Below, one piece after another: positions 17,031-25,921 of a stretch of 46,032 nucleotides of DNA; the first letter of the stretch is position 1; each line of letters starts with the position of its first letter. The stretch covers positions 1 through 46,032 of the forward strand of contig JAVHXQ010000028.1 of NCBI GenBank assembly GCA_031119555.1. Reading direction: 5' to 3'. Both the position numbers and the translations under genes were made by a program. Below the pieces are notes generated by a model. That model had not been told where the DNA came from, made no database searches, and saw only the letters and a program-made list of their open reading frames with translations. Source of the stretch: Candidatus Dactylopiibacterium sp. GTDB lineage: Bacteria; Pseudomonadota; Gammaproteobacteria; Burkholderiales; Rhodocyclaceae.

Positions 17031-17972
17031 TCAACCCTTACTGGAATCGAGGTAGTGAGTCACCATGCGACGGAACCCTTCTTCCGTGGAAACATGGGCT
17101 TGCCAGCCCAGCGCGTGCCGGGCCAGGCTGGCATCGAGCTCCAGCGGCTCGGTCAGGCGGCGCAGCGCCGGCCCGACCGCAGGCAGGCGCTTGCCGATCG
17201 CCAGCGCGGGCGCGGGAAGGCGCCATAGCGGCACGCGGCGCCCCATGATCCGCGCGAGAAGCCGCACGAGATCGGAGGTCGTCAGGTCCACGTCCGCCGC
17301 CAGAAACGAGCGGTTCGCGGCAGCCGGATGCTCGCAGCACCGCAGCAGCAATCCGGCCAGGTTCCACACACTGACATAACTCCTGCGCGCGCCAATCCCG
17401 CCCAGCGGCAACGGCAGGCCGGAATCGACGAGCGCGAGAAGCCGTGCGAGATTTCCTCCGACCCCGGCGCCGTATACCAGCGGCGGGCGCACGACGACCC
17501 ACTCCATTCCGCCCGCCTCGGAGATCGCCCGGAGTTCGCACTCCGCGCGCCACTTCGAACGGCCATAGGGGTCTTCCGGCGAAGCCGTGCTCGCCTCCGT
17601 CAGCACACTGCGCACGGACGACTCTCCGAGCGCCTTGATGCTGCTGACAAAAACGAACCGCCGGACACCCGCCGCCACGGCCTGGCGGGCCAGGGCAGCG
17701 GTGGCGTCCACGTTGGTTTCGCGGTAGAGCCTTGCCGCGTCGCGCCGCCGCTCGCGCATCTGGTGCACGCGGGCGGCAAGATGGACCACGACATCGATGC
17801 CATCCAGCGCCGCACCCCAGTCGGTCGCCGGGTGAAGATCGGCCACCACGTGATCGCCCGCTGGAACCGTCGGTTTGCGGAGCACCCGGCGAACGGAATG
17901 ACCCGCCGCTTCGGCCTGCGCGCAGAACTCCCGCCCGACAAAGCCGTTTGCGCCCGTCACCAGCAGCCTCAT
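17031..17972 (-). CDS. NAD-dependent 4-reductase/epimerase (WbpV-like)
   Basis: A 313-residue short-chain dehydrogenase with GANGFVG (7-13), VVVHLAARVHQM, FVSSIKALGE and a YGRSK catalytic pair (DPYGRSKWRAE). Proteins of this type reduce UDP-4-keto-6-deoxy-GlcNAc made by WbpM to a QuiNAc or FucNAc nucleotide. Start at the ATG sharing ATGA with the upstream GT2 gene; the conserved MRLLVTGANGF N-terminus confirms it. Location directly before wbpL and wbpM supports the role. Which C4 epimer is formed, QuiNAc (WbpV) or FucNAc (WbpK), is not resolved. Confidence 0.85.
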   Translation of the reverse strand: MRLLVTGANGFVGREFCAQAEAAGHSVRRVLRKPTVPAGDHVVADLHPATDWGAALDGIDVVVHLAARVHQMRERRRDAARLYRETNVDATAALARQAVAAGVRRFVFVSSIKALGESSVRSVLTEASTASPEDPYGRSKWRAECELRAISEAGGMEWVVVRPPLVYGAGVGGNLARLLALVDSGLPLPLGGIGARRSYVSVWNLAGLLLRCCEHPAAANRSFLAADVDLTTSDLVRLLARIMGRRVPLWRLPAPALAIGKRLPAVGPALRRLTEPLELDASLARHALGWQAHVSTEEGFRRMVTHYLDSSKG

Positions 17973-18733
17973 CGCGGCGAGGCCCTTCTCGCCAGGAACT
18001 CGGGAACCCGCGACAGCACCTTCTGGACGGGAAACCACGGCCATACCGACAGGCCGTTCTTGCGGCATGCCCGGTAAGCTTCGAGGTTGCCGCGCACCAC
18101 GTGGCGCCAGCTCCGGTTGGAAAGCCCGCCCATGCGCATGCGGACCCACGTTTCGGGCACATGCAGGCTGCGGATGCCACGCACCGCGAACAGCCGGATG
18201 ACCAGATCGAAGTCCGACTGCAATGCGAACTGCAGATCGAACCCGCCGATCTCCTCCAGGATCCGCCGCCGCACGAACAGGGTCGGATGAGGCGGCATCC
18301 AGCCGCGCTCGAGCAGGCCAGGCTGATAGGCCCGGGACGGCATGCGGCGCACGGTCCGGGAAATGTCGTCCTGGGCCACGAAGTACAGGCCGGCATAGCA
18401 GGCATCGAGCGCGGGATCGCTCATCAGTTCGGCCACCCGCGCCAGCACCCCCTCATGCACATAGACGTCGTCGGCGTTCAGGAAGGCCACGATGTCTCCG
18501 GACGCAAGCGCAAGGCCCTTGTTCATGGCGTCATAGACGCCACGGTCCGGCTCCGAAACGAAATGGCTCAGCCGCTGCCGATTGCGCTCGACCAGCTCGC
18601 GCGTGCCATCGGTGGAGGCGCCATCGATGACGATGTGTTCACGGTCCGGATGCGTCTGCATGGCCACCGCATCCAGCGTGTCCTGGATCGTAGCGGCTGC
18701 GTTGTACGCCGCGGTCACGACGGATATTTTCAT
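17969..18733 (-). CDS. GT2 family glycosyltransferase
   Basis: A 254-residue single-domain GT-A enzyme resembling WcaA-type transferases: ISVVTAAYNAAATI (3-16), VIDGASTDGT, DRGVYDAMNKGLALASGD and LNADD as the metal-binding motif. No membrane helix. It adds a sugar to the undecaprenyl-linked repeat unit in the cytoplasm. It has ATGA overlaps at both ends, with the gmd-like gene before it and the wbpV-like gene after it, so expression is coupled to both. Donor sugar unknown. Confidence 0.88.
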   Translation of the reverse strand: MKISVVTAAYNAAATIQDTLDAVAMQTHPDREHIVIDGASTDGTRELVERNRQRLSHFVSEPDRGVYDAMNKGLALASGDIVAFLNADDVYVHEGVLARVAELMSDPALDACYAGLYFVAQDDISRTVRRMPSRAYQPGLLERGWMPPHPTLFVRRRILEEIGGFDLQFALQSDFDLVIRLFAVRGIRSLHVPETWVRMRMGGLSNRSWRHVVRGNLEAYRACRKNGLSVWPWFPVQKVLSRVPEFLARRASPR

Positions 18734-19704
18734 GTTTTCCTTTTCCCCGGCTCCGCCAGCTTTTCGGCGGCAATCATTTCCCTGACGACATCGTGCATCC
18801 TGAACCCGGCCTTCCAGCCCAGCAGAGCCTCCGCCCGCGCCGGATTGCCCTGACTCCAGGCCAGGTCCGTCGGCCGGAAATAGGCCGGATTGGAAGAAAC
18901 GAATTCGCGCCAGTCAAGATCCAGTTCGGCAAACGCCGCGGCAACGAAGGCCTGCAGGGAATGGGCCTCGCCCGTCGCGATCACGTAATCGCGCGCCTGC
19001 TCCCCCTGCAGCATGCGCCACATCGCCTCCACGTACTCGGGCGCCCAGCCCCAGTCCCGCACGACATCCAGACGCCCCAGCTCCAGGCGCTCGCCAGAAC
19101 CGTCGGCGATGCGACACGCCGTTGAAATGATCTTGCGCGTCACGAACCGCGCCGGGCGCAGGGGCGACTCATGGTTGAACAGGATTCCGCTGCACACGAA
19201 CAACCCGTAGGCCTCGCGGTAATTGGAGACCAGCCAGTGGGCCGAAGCCTTCGCCACGGCATAAGGGCTGCGCGGCGCAAAAGGCGTGTTCTCGTCCGCG
19301 GCGGCGGCCCCCAGATCGCCGAAGCACTCCGAAGAGCCGGCATGATAAAGGCGGATCGAAGACCCCAGCAGACGGATCGCCTCCATCAGGTTGAGCGTCC
19401 CAAGCGCAATGCTCTCGAGGGTCTCCACCGGTTGCTCGAACGACAGCCCCACGGAACTCTGCCCGGCCAGGAAATACACCTCGTCCGGCTCGCAGGCCCG
19501 CAAGACCGTCAGGACGCTCCTGAAATCATTGGGCGCCATCGACAGGACCTGGATCCTGTCGCGGATGTCCAGCGCCTTCAGGTTGAAGAAGGGGGCGATC
19601 TGGGCGTCGCGCGACGTCCCCCAGACTTCATATCCCTTCTGCAGGAGCAGCCTGGCGAGATACGCCCCGTCCTGGCCGCCCACACCGCATATCAGTGCTC
19701 TCAT
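18730..19704 (-). CDS. GDP-mannose 4,6-dehydratase-like enzyme (divergent paralogue)
   Basis: A 324-residue member of the Gmd family: GVGGQDGAYL (7-16), FLAGQSSVGLSFEQP, SSE (124-126), Tyr148/Lys152 (YAVAK), ILFNHESP and FVTRKI. It is shorter than Gmd at 25922-27043. The [11 protein letters not shown] segment seen in true Gmd is replaced by TSRDAQIAPFFNLKA, so tetramer contacts and perhaps substrate differ. It could make the 4-keto sugar for GDP-rhamnose or perosamine-type products, or act on another NDP-sugar. ATGA overlap with the following GT2 gene; 18 bases after the GT4 gene. Confidence 0.78.
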   Translation of the reverse strand: MRALICGVGGQDGAYLARLLLQKGYEVWGTSRDAQIAPFFNLKALDIRDRIQVLSMAPNDFRSVLTVLRACEPDEVYFLAGQSSVGLSFEQPVETLESIALGTLNLMEAIRLLGSSIRLYHAGSSECFGDLGAAAADENTPFAPRSPYAVAKASAHWLVSNYREAYGLFVCSGILFNHESPLRPARFVTRKIISTACRIADGSGERLELGRLDVVRDWGWAPEYVEAMWRMLQGEQARDYVIATGEAHSLQAFVAAAFAELDLDWREFVSSNPAYFRPTDLAWSQGNPARAEALLGWKAGFRMHDVVREMIAAEKLAEPGKRKT

Positions 19705-19722
19705 GACTATGCCTTCCGCGTT

Positions 19723-20838
19723 TCAGAGCTGACGGTAGATCTCGAGCATTTTCCCCGCGCACTGCTTCCAGGAAAACCGCTCCCGCTGCACCCGCCCCTG
19801 CTCGACCAGATCCTGCATCCGCTGCGCAGAACCGAGCACGGTTTCCAGGGTGTCGCGGATGGCATCCAGATCGTGCGGCGCGAAATACGCCGCCGCCGCG
19901 CCGGCCACCTCCGGAATGGAAGTCGCATTGCTGCAGGCAAGCGGGCAATCGAGCGACATCGCCTCCAGCGGCGGAATGCCGAACCCTTCGTAGGCGGAAG
20001 GATAGACAAACAGCGCCGCGTGCCGGTAACAGCTGGCAAGCTCCTTGTCCGCGCCGCCGCGCTGGCAGACACGCGCCGTCACGCCAAGTCTGGCGAGCTC
20101 ATCCCGTTCGGCGGTGCTGAACGCCCCGCCGCCGAAACACAGCAGCCTGAAGTTTTCCCGCAGCCAGGCGGATCCCGCGTAGGCCTTCAGCAGTGCGGAA
20201 AAATTCTTGTATCCGCCACGCTGCCCCACGAAAAGGATATAGGGCTCGTCCGCTCCGAATGCCCGCCGCCGGAACGATTCACCCGGCTCGCCATCGAGGT
20301 GGCGCTGCAGGGAGTCGTAGCCAAGATGAACGACGGACACGCGCTCGGGCGCAAGCCCGTAGATATCGAGCAGATCCCTGCGCGTGTATTCCGAAATGCA
20401 GATCACGTGGTCTGCCCGGGCGACGGTCTTCCGCTTCCAGTTACGCACGGGGTCATGCGTCGGAAAACTGTCTGGCCGCCGCTCGTGGATCATGTCGTAG
20501 ACCGTTGTCACCCGCCGTCTGGCGAGCGACGGCGTGCTGAAAGGGAAGTAGTAGGTCTCGTGCAGGATGTCCGCCCTGCGCGCGCAATGCACTGGCGCAC
20601 CGAGCCCCATGCTGGCGAGCCGCACCAGGCTCGAAAGCATCGGCGGCCGGGGAATGTGCCACCCGACCCGCGCCTCTTGCGGCAAGGCCTTGAGATACGC
20701 ATTGAAATGCAGGGGCGCGATGACCCTGGCATCCACGGAGAACTCGCCGCGCATGGTCTCGCACACGCTTGCGAAATAGCGGGAGATGCCACCGAACTCC
20801 TGAGCCGAAAATATCTGCGTATCGAAATCAACCTTCAT
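19723..20838 (-). CDS. GT4 family glycosyltransferase (mannosyltransferase-like)
   Basis: A 371-residue GT-B enzyme. The C-terminal half has the donor-binding pattern FVYPSAYEGFGIPPLEAMS with the EX7E pair, preceded by YILFVGQRGGYKNF. The N-terminal half includes FGGISRY and VYDMIHER, as in WbpX/mannosyltransferase-like GT4 proteins. The ATG at 20838 is chosen because KVDFDTQIF is the conserved start; an upstream in-frame ATG adds seven residues. It probably transfers a GDP-linked sugar such as mannose or a 6-deoxyhexose, consistent with gmd genes around it; the donor is inferred. Confidence 0.85.
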   Translation of the reverse strand: MKVDFDTQIFSAQEFGGISRYFASVCETMRGEFSVDARVIAPLHFNAYLKALPQEARVGWHIPRPPMLSSLVRLASMGLGAPVHCARRADILHETYYFPFSTPSLARRRVTTVYDMIHERRPDSFPTHDPVRNWKRKTVARADHVICISEYTRRDLLDIYGLAPERVSVVHLGYDSLQRHLDGEPGESFRRRAFGADEPYILFVGQRGGYKNFSALLKAYAGSAWLRENFRLLCFGGGAFSTAERDELARLGVTARVCQRGGADKELASCYRHAALFVYPSAYEGFGIPPLEAMSLDCPLACSNATSIPEVAGAAAAYFAPHDLDAIRDTLETVLGSAQRMQDLVEQGRVQRERFSWKQCAGKMLEIYRQL

Positions 20839-20898
20839 ATTCACCCAATTCTCTTTCAAACCCGCTGCCGTCGTTCATGCCATCCGCTGCGGGATCGC

Positions 20899-21669
20899 TC
20901 AGATACGCATCCCGAGCAGCATGCGCCCGAGCCGGCCGGCCACCGCCCTCACGTACAGCAGGTTGGCCAAAGCGCCCGACATTCCATTGCGGATCCGCGC
21001 CTCCCGCGTTTCACGGAACGGCCACCAGGCCCGCCGGCTGATGCCACCGTCCTCGACGTACGCGAGGATGGCGTCCACCTGGTGCACGATCATCGTCTCC
21101 CGGCTCCTCAGCAGGAAGTCGTAATCGCCTGAAGACCGGAACCGGGTGTCGAACATACCCGATTCAATGATCCATGCCCGGCGGTGGGCGGCCATGACGT
21201 GCGCCATCATCTGATTGAGCTGCATGCGCGCCCGCACGAAGGGCCTGCCCTGCAGGCAGGCCGGCACACCAGCCACCGTCTGTACATTGAAGCCATGGAT
21301 GAAATCGGCCCCGGGCGTCGCCTGCGCAGCTTCGCAAAGCGCCCGCAGGGCTCCGGGCGCGATCCTGTCATCGGCGCCGATGAAGCTCACATAGCGCCCC
21401 CGGCTCGCCCGAACCGCCTTGTTCCAGGCGTCATAGATACCGTCATCGCCCTCGACGATCAGGCAATCGATGACATCCCGGCTGGCACGCAGGAACTCCG
21501 TCGTGCCGTCGGTTGAGAGCGCATCCACGACAACCAGTTCGGTCGCGGGGCTACGCTGCATCCGATACGACTCGAGCAGCCGTTCCACGCATTCGCGGGA
21601 ATTCCTGACGGCGCAGACGACCGTCAGCACCGGAAATTCTCCTGACATCGGACCCTTCGCGTCACCCAC
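20899..21669 (-). CDS. GT2 family glycosyltransferase
   Basis: A 256-residue GT-A enzyme: LTVVCAVRNSRECVERLL, VVVDALSTDGTTE, EGDDGIYDAWNKAVRASRG and FIGADD as the metal site. It starts with GTG at 21669, which has GGAGGAG six bases upstream, whereas the ATG seven codons later has a poor ribosome binding site. It overlaps the preceding methyltransferase gene by 8 bases. The fold and motifs are close to the GT2 protein at 17969-18733, so the two may be paralogues adding different residues of the repeat unit. Donor unknown. Confidence 0.86.
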   Translation of the reverse strand: MGDAKGPMSGEFPVLTVVCAVRNSRECVERLLESYRMQRSPATELVVVDALSTDGTTEFLRASRDVIDCLIVEGDDGIYDAWNKAVRASRGRYVSFIGADDRIAPGALRALCEAAQATPGADFIHGFNVQTVAGVPACLQGRPFVRARMQLNQMMAHVMAAHRRAWIIESGMFDTRFRSSGDYDFLLRSRETMIVHQVDAILAYVEDGGISRRAWWPFRETREARIRNGMSGALANLLYVRAVAGRLGRMLLGMRI

Positions 21670-22504
21670 GCTTTTCTCCTCCCTGCAGCCCCGCGCGCAG
21701 CTTCACGAGCGCATCGGCGTAGTCTGCACCGATGCGCGACGGCAGCCGGCGCCTGGTCCAGGCGCTTGCCACGGCATGAAGCCGCCCCGCCGCCAGGCGG
21801 AACTTCGCCGGGCTCACGGGTTGCCTGGTCAGCATGTGAAGCCCGCGGTATGACATGAATGTGACCCCCAGCGCACGGGCCATGGTTTCGAGGGTCTGGC
21901 GCGAGAAGAAAGAGACGTGCTGGCCGGTCTCTCTCGAGTAGTACCACCACGCATCGGGCGCGGGCGGCGGGCCTTCGTAGAGCTCGGTCGTGAACAGGAA
22001 GTGGCGGGCGCGGGTACGCTCCAGTACCTCCCGCACGAAGGCCATGGGGTCCACGAGATGCTCCATCACCTCGATGGCCGTAACGACTTCGGCATCGCAC
22101 GCCGCGTCGGGCACCTCGAAGCCGCTCGCGAAAAGATTCCGGCAGTACCTGTCCTGCCAGAAGCAGTCGAATCCGTAGTCGCGCAACATGCGCACGAGCA
22201 GGCCGTAGCCCCCCGCCACGTCCAGCACCCTGTCATGCGCTCGCGCGCCCAGCGCGAAATACAGGACCGATGCGAGCTGACTCGACAGGATACGGTTGCG
22301 TTCGACCAGGCCGACGTCCGTTGCGGCAATCGCTTCCGCGTAAGCCTCCTCCAGCCAGAAAGGAGTCTCGGTGCGCAGGAAGCCGCACCGCTCGCAGTGC
22401 AGATAGGGAACATCCTCATGGCACAGCACGCGGGCTCTGAAAACCTGCCGCATCGATTGTCCGCAGATGCAGCAGACGTCGTCCTTCTTGTTCTGCTCAT
22501 TCAT
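21662..22504 (-). CDS. Zinc-ribbon class I methyltransferase
   Basis: A 280-residue protein. The N-terminus has CxxC pairs (CCIC at 11-14, CERC at 37-40) that likely bind zinc, as in sugar C-methyltransferase-type proteins. A Methyltransf_23-like core follows: RVLDVAGGYGLLVRML (SAM motif I), VVTAIEVMEHLVDP, HFLFTTELYEGPPP and GQHVSFFSRQTL. The ATG at 22504 is preferred over an upstream in-frame ATG because the first cysteines then lie near the N-terminus and AAGGA precedes it. It probably methylates a sugar nucleotide or glycan residue. Confidence 0.75.
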   Translation of the reverse strand: MNEQNKKDDVCCICGQSMRQVFRARVLCHEDVPYLHCERCGFLRTETPFWLEEAYAEAIAATDVGLVERNRILSSQLASVLYFALGARAHDRVLDVAGGYGLLVRMLRDYGFDCFWQDRYCRNLFASGFEVPDAACDAEVVTAIEVMEHLVDPMAFVREVLERTRARHFLFTTELYEGPPPAPDAWWYYSRETGQHVSFFSRQTLETMARALGVTFMSYRGLHMLTRQPVSPAKFRLAAGRLHAVASAWTRRRLPSRIGADYADALVKLRAGLQGGEKRG

Positions 22505-22585
22505 CCGTCCAGTCCTTCCCCCGGAATGGTGCCGCACCGGTCGGGCCTGAGAACGCCCCGTGCCATGGCTTCGATTTCCACGATG

Positions 22586-23458
22586 TCAGTCATGCCAGCT
22601 CAACAAGGTCTTGCTCGCACCCCCACGCAAGCGGTTGCCCAGGCGCTGCAGCAGGTTCCACACCCGCTTCCAGCCCGCGAGCCCCCGGTCTCGCCGGGCG
22701 TGGACCGGATACGCTTTCAGGGCGTTCCAGTCGGGCCGGAACTTTCCGCGCCGGGGGTACCAGTATTCATACGAAGAAATGCCCGCCACGCCATGCTTCT
22801 TGCATAGCAGCGAAAAGATGGATTGATCATGCCGGTGTTCCACGAAGCCCGGAAGATCAGGAATCCGCGATGGCGTATCGTCGCCCAGTGAAAAATCCAT
22901 CTCATAGACGCCAAGCCACTCCCGGATGATCTCCTGCGACCTCCTGCATTTGCGCACGAAAATCACGCCGGCCCCGATCTGTTGCGACTCCAGCACAGCC
23001 TGATCGTCGAGAAAGCCGAAATGCGCGAGCAGGTCCGCCTTGGCCCACTTGCGTTCGCGCAGATCGAGCAAGGGGCGGCCATCATGGAAAGACGGCGGAA
23101 TGGCCTGGAACACCAGCAATCCCGTTTCCGAGCGCGCTGCCATCGAAAAGTACTCGTGCAGCCTGGCCCGCCCTTTTTCATTGAGGTGACAGCCGGAATC
23201 CGTGTACTGGAGGACATCGCCCTCGGCCAGGCCGTCGAGCGCCTGGAGAATGACCTGAGGCTTCCAGCACCAGTAACCGAAGCCCCTCGCGGCCGGGTCG
23301 AGGCGCGCCCGGAACTGCGCAACGAAGTCCGCCCGCAGATCGACTTCGGAGCAGGCAAGAATGCCGTCGTAGACACCCAGACGCCCCGCCTGTCGCGCAA
23401 GCCTTTGCGCCGCCGCACTCATTCTGGCGTCCGCGAATGTGAGCAAGTACTTTTTCAT
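22586..23458 (-). CDS. Unrecognised protein with GT-A-like motifs
   Basis: A 290-residue soluble protein not recognised as a named family. Conserved-looking blocks are GFGYWCWKPQVI (59-70), GDVLQYTDSGCHLN (80-93), IGAGVIFVRK (161-170) and HRHDQSIFSLLCKKHG (208-223). The YTDSG block recalls the DxD region of nucleotide-sugar transferases, and the HDQSIFS block the acceptor-side DQ motif of some GT-A families. It lies among glycosyltransferases between the flippase and a methyltransferase, so a glycosyltransferase is likely, but this rests on motifs and context. The C-terminus is basic (RRDRGLAGWKRV, RLGNRLRGG). Confidence 0.6.
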   Translation of the reverse strand: MKKYLLTFADARMSAAAQRLARQAGRLGVYDGILACSEVDLRADFVAQFRARLDPAARGFGYWCWKPQVILQALDGLAEGDVLQYTDSGCHLNEKGRARLHEYFSMAARSETGLLVFQAIPPSFHDGRPLLDLRERKWAKADLLAHFGFLDDQAVLESQQIGAGVIFVRKCRRSQEIIREWLGVYEMDFSLGDDTPSRIPDLPGFVEHRHDQSIFSLLCKKHGVAGISSYEYWYPRRGKFRPDWNALKAYPVHARRDRGLAGWKRVWNLLQRLGNRLRGGASKTLLSWHD

Positions 23459-23505
23459 GCCGATCCCATCGTCAAAGCCCTGTCCGCCGTCCGAGTGCGC
23501 AGTTT

Positions 23506-24855
23506 TCAGCGGCCATCCGCCGCCGGCCGGAACAGGCGCGCGACGTTGAATGCCCTGGACTGCATGCGAAACACGCGCGGATCGAGAATCCGCTGAACCA
23601 GGTATGCCGAACACGCCGAAGAGATCACCGCCGCCCACGCCGCGCCCTGCCCCCCGAAGCGGGGCACGAGCAGGAGCAGGGCCATCAGGTTGACGAACAA
23701 CCCCGCGAGGGCCGACCACAGCGCAATGGCGGAGCGCCGTTCCGCGACGGTCGCGAGATTCCGGGCGATACCGAGAAAATAGAAAATATTGGACAGGGCA
23801 TGCACGCGCAGGACATCCACCGACTCGGCATATGCCGCGCCCAGCAGGTGCGTGAGCAACACATCGGCAAGCAGCGCCATGGTCGCCGCGACCAGGACCC
23901 CGCACCACAGGAACAATATGAAGCATTGCTGCAGCCGCCTGGCATACATCGCTTCGTCCTGGATGCGCAGGGAAGAAAGACGCGGAAGAAGGCTCACGTA
24001 GGCGGCCACGGCAAGCATCTGCCAGACGAGTGAGAACGGCAGCGCGGCGGAATAGACGCCCAGCGCATGATCGCCCGCCAGCTCGCGCAGCATGATCTGG
24101 TCGACGCGCGCGAAAGCCGCCATGGCAAGCGACGCCAGCAGGAAAGGGGCGGTTTCGCGCAACATGAGGCGGGCGGTTTCCCCATCCCAGCTCCAGCGCG
24201 AGAGCGCTCGATGACGACGGTATGCAATCAGCAGCGCGCCCGCAGCGAGCGCGGCGTCCAGGGTCAACGCCAGGGCGAACGTCCACAGCGGCGCTTCGTT
24301 GAGAACGAGCAGTATCTTGATCACCGAGGTCGTGCAATAAGCGAATGCTTTCGCCGAAACCGACAGCCGGCTGCGCATCTGGCTCTGCAACCAGGTTTCG
24401 ATAACGTCGGTGCTCTGGAAAAGCATGCCCAGCCCCAGGATGCCGACGATGAGCAGGGCACGCGTATCCTCGGGGCGCATGAGACGAACGGCCAGACACG
24501 CCGCCGCCCACGCCAGCACGGAAACCGCCAGTCTCAGACAGAAGGCCGTTCCGACCAGCATCCCGGAGCGCTGCGGCCGCTGCGAGACCTCGCGGACCAG
24601 GACGCCTTCCAGACTCAGCGCCGACAAAGCCTGGAACACCGCCAGGAAGGCAACCCCGTAAGCCAGCTCGCCGTAGGACTCCGGCCCCAGATAGCGGGCC
24701 ACCCATGCGCCGATGAACACACCCAGCACGAGCCGCAGCAGGCGGTCGGCCATCAGCCAGCCCGCATTGGCCAGCAACGCGCGCAGATAAGGGCGTTCGG
24801 GAAGGGTTCGCACGAAATCGCCAAGGCGCCGTGCCAGGGGCCCTGCAAACCTCAT
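23506..24855 (-). CDS. wzx: Wzx-type polysaccharide repeat-unit flippase
   Basis: A 449-residue MOP-superfamily membrane protein with about 12-14 hydrophobic segments, beginning at ~28 (LLANAGWLMADRLLRLVLGVFIGAWVARYLGPESYG) as in O-antigen transporters. Start at the ATG at 24855; the frame upstream is open but shows no family features. It would flip undecaprenyl-diphosphate-linked oligosaccharides to the periplasm, where a Wzy polymerase is needed. No Wzy is recognisable in the window. It lies 46 bases before the unrecognised protein and 70 bases after fcl. Confidence 0.85.
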   Translation of the reverse strand: MRFAGPLARRLGDFVRTLPERPYLRALLANAGWLMADRLLRLVLGVFIGAWVARYLGPESYGELAYGVAFLAVFQALSALSLEGVLVREVSQRPQRSGMLVGTAFCLRLAVSVLAWAAACLAVRLMRPEDTRALLIVGILGLGMLFQSTDVIETWLQSQMRSRLSVSAKAFAYCTTSVIKILLVLNEAPLWTFALALTLDAALAAGALLIAYRRHRALSRWSWDGETARLMLRETAPFLLASLAMAAFARVDQIMLRELAGDHALGVYSAALPFSLVWQMLAVAAYVSLLPRLSSLRIQDEAMYARRLQQCFILFLWCGVLVAATMALLADVLLTHLLGAAYAESVDVLRVHALSNIFYFLGIARNLATVAERRSAIALWSALAGLFVNLMALLLLVPRFGGQGAAWAAVISSACSAYLVQRILDPRVFRMQSRAFNVARLFRPAADGR

Positions 24856-24925
24856 CGGGCCAACCCGCACGTCCGGTCGGTGGGGGCGTGCCGTGCCAGC
24901 CGGGAGATTCCCCCTCGCGGCGACA

Positions 24926-25909
24926 TCACCGGCCCACGTGCGTCGAGAAGTCCTGATATGCCCGCCGCAGCCCGTCACGCAGGGGGGTCGTGGCGGCCCA
25001 GCCGCTCCCCTTCAGACGCGACACGTCCATCAGCTTGCGCGGAGTGCCGTCCGGCTTGCTCGTGTCGAACACGATCTCGCCGGCATACCCGACCACCTCC
25101 TTCACCAGCTCCGCGAGCTCGGCGATCGTGACATCCTCACCCACGCCCACATTCACGAGCGGGGGCTCGAAGCGCCCCGTCCGGCTTTCGTCGCTGCCCA
25201 GCAGGCGGCCGTAGGCCTCGTCCTCCAGGCTCATCAGATGAACACAGGCCTGGGCCATGTCGTCGCTGTACATGAACTCGCGCCGCGGCGTACCCGTGCC
25301 CCACACCGTGACGCTGGGCGCGCCCGCCTCCTTGGCCTCGTGGAACTTGCGCAGCAAGGCCGGAATCACGTGGCCATTCTGAAGATGGTAGTTGTCGCCC
25401 GGGCCGTACAGATTGGTCGGCATCGCGGCGAGGAATCGCGTGCCGTACTGGCGGTTGTAACTCCAGCACATCTCGACGCCCGCGATCTTGGCCAGCGCAT
25501 ACGGGCGGTTCGTCGCCTCCAGCGCGCCCGTGAGCAGGTACTCTTCCTTCAGCGGTTGCGGCGCGAGCTTCGGATAGATGCAGCTGGAGCCCAGGAACAG
25601 CAGGCGCGTGACACCATGCTTCCAGGCGAAATGGATCACGTTCGTGAGGATCGCCAGGTTGTCATGGATGAACTCAGCCGGATAGGTGTTGTTGGCGATG
25701 ATCCCGCCCACCTTTGCCGCCGCGAGGAATACGTAGTCGGGCTTCTCGGCGGCAAAGAAGGCTTCCGTCGCCGCCGAGTTGCCCAGATCCAGCTCGGCAT
25801 GGCTGCGCCACACAAGGTTGGTGTAACCCTGCGCCTGCAACTGGCGCACGATGGCCGAACCGACCAGCCCGCGATGACCCGCCACGTAGATGCGTGCGTG
25901 CTTGTCCAT
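24926..25909 (-). CDS. fcl: GDP-L-fucose synthase
   Basis: A 327-residue bifunctional 3,5-epimerase/4-reductase that completes GDP-L-fucose from GDP-4-keto-6-deoxymannose. Motifs: GHRGLVG (11-17), AKVGGII (65-71), GSSCIYP with Cys110 and Ser108, Tyr137/Lys141 (YALAK), [10 protein letters not shown] and [16 protein letters not shown]. Full length. It lies 12 bases after gmd, its partner enzyme, in the expected order. Confidence 0.94.
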   Translation of the reverse strand: MDKHARIYVAGHRGLVGSAIVRQLQAQGYTNLVWRSHAELDLGNSAATEAFFAAEKPDYVFLAAAKVGGIIANNTYPAEFIHDNLAILTNVIHFAWKHGVTRLLFLGSSCIYPKLAPQPLKEEYLLTGALEATNRPYALAKIAGVEMCWSYNRQYGTRFLAAMPTNLYGPGDNYHLQNGHVIPALLRKFHEAKEAGAPSVTVWGTGTPRREFMYSDDMAQACVHLMSLEDEAYGRLLGSDESRTGRFEPPLVNVGVGEDVTIAELAELVKEVVGYAGEIVFDTSKPDGTPRKLMDVSRLKGSGWAATTPLRDGLRRAYQDFSTHVGR

Positions 25910-25921
25910 GTCGGCTCTCTC

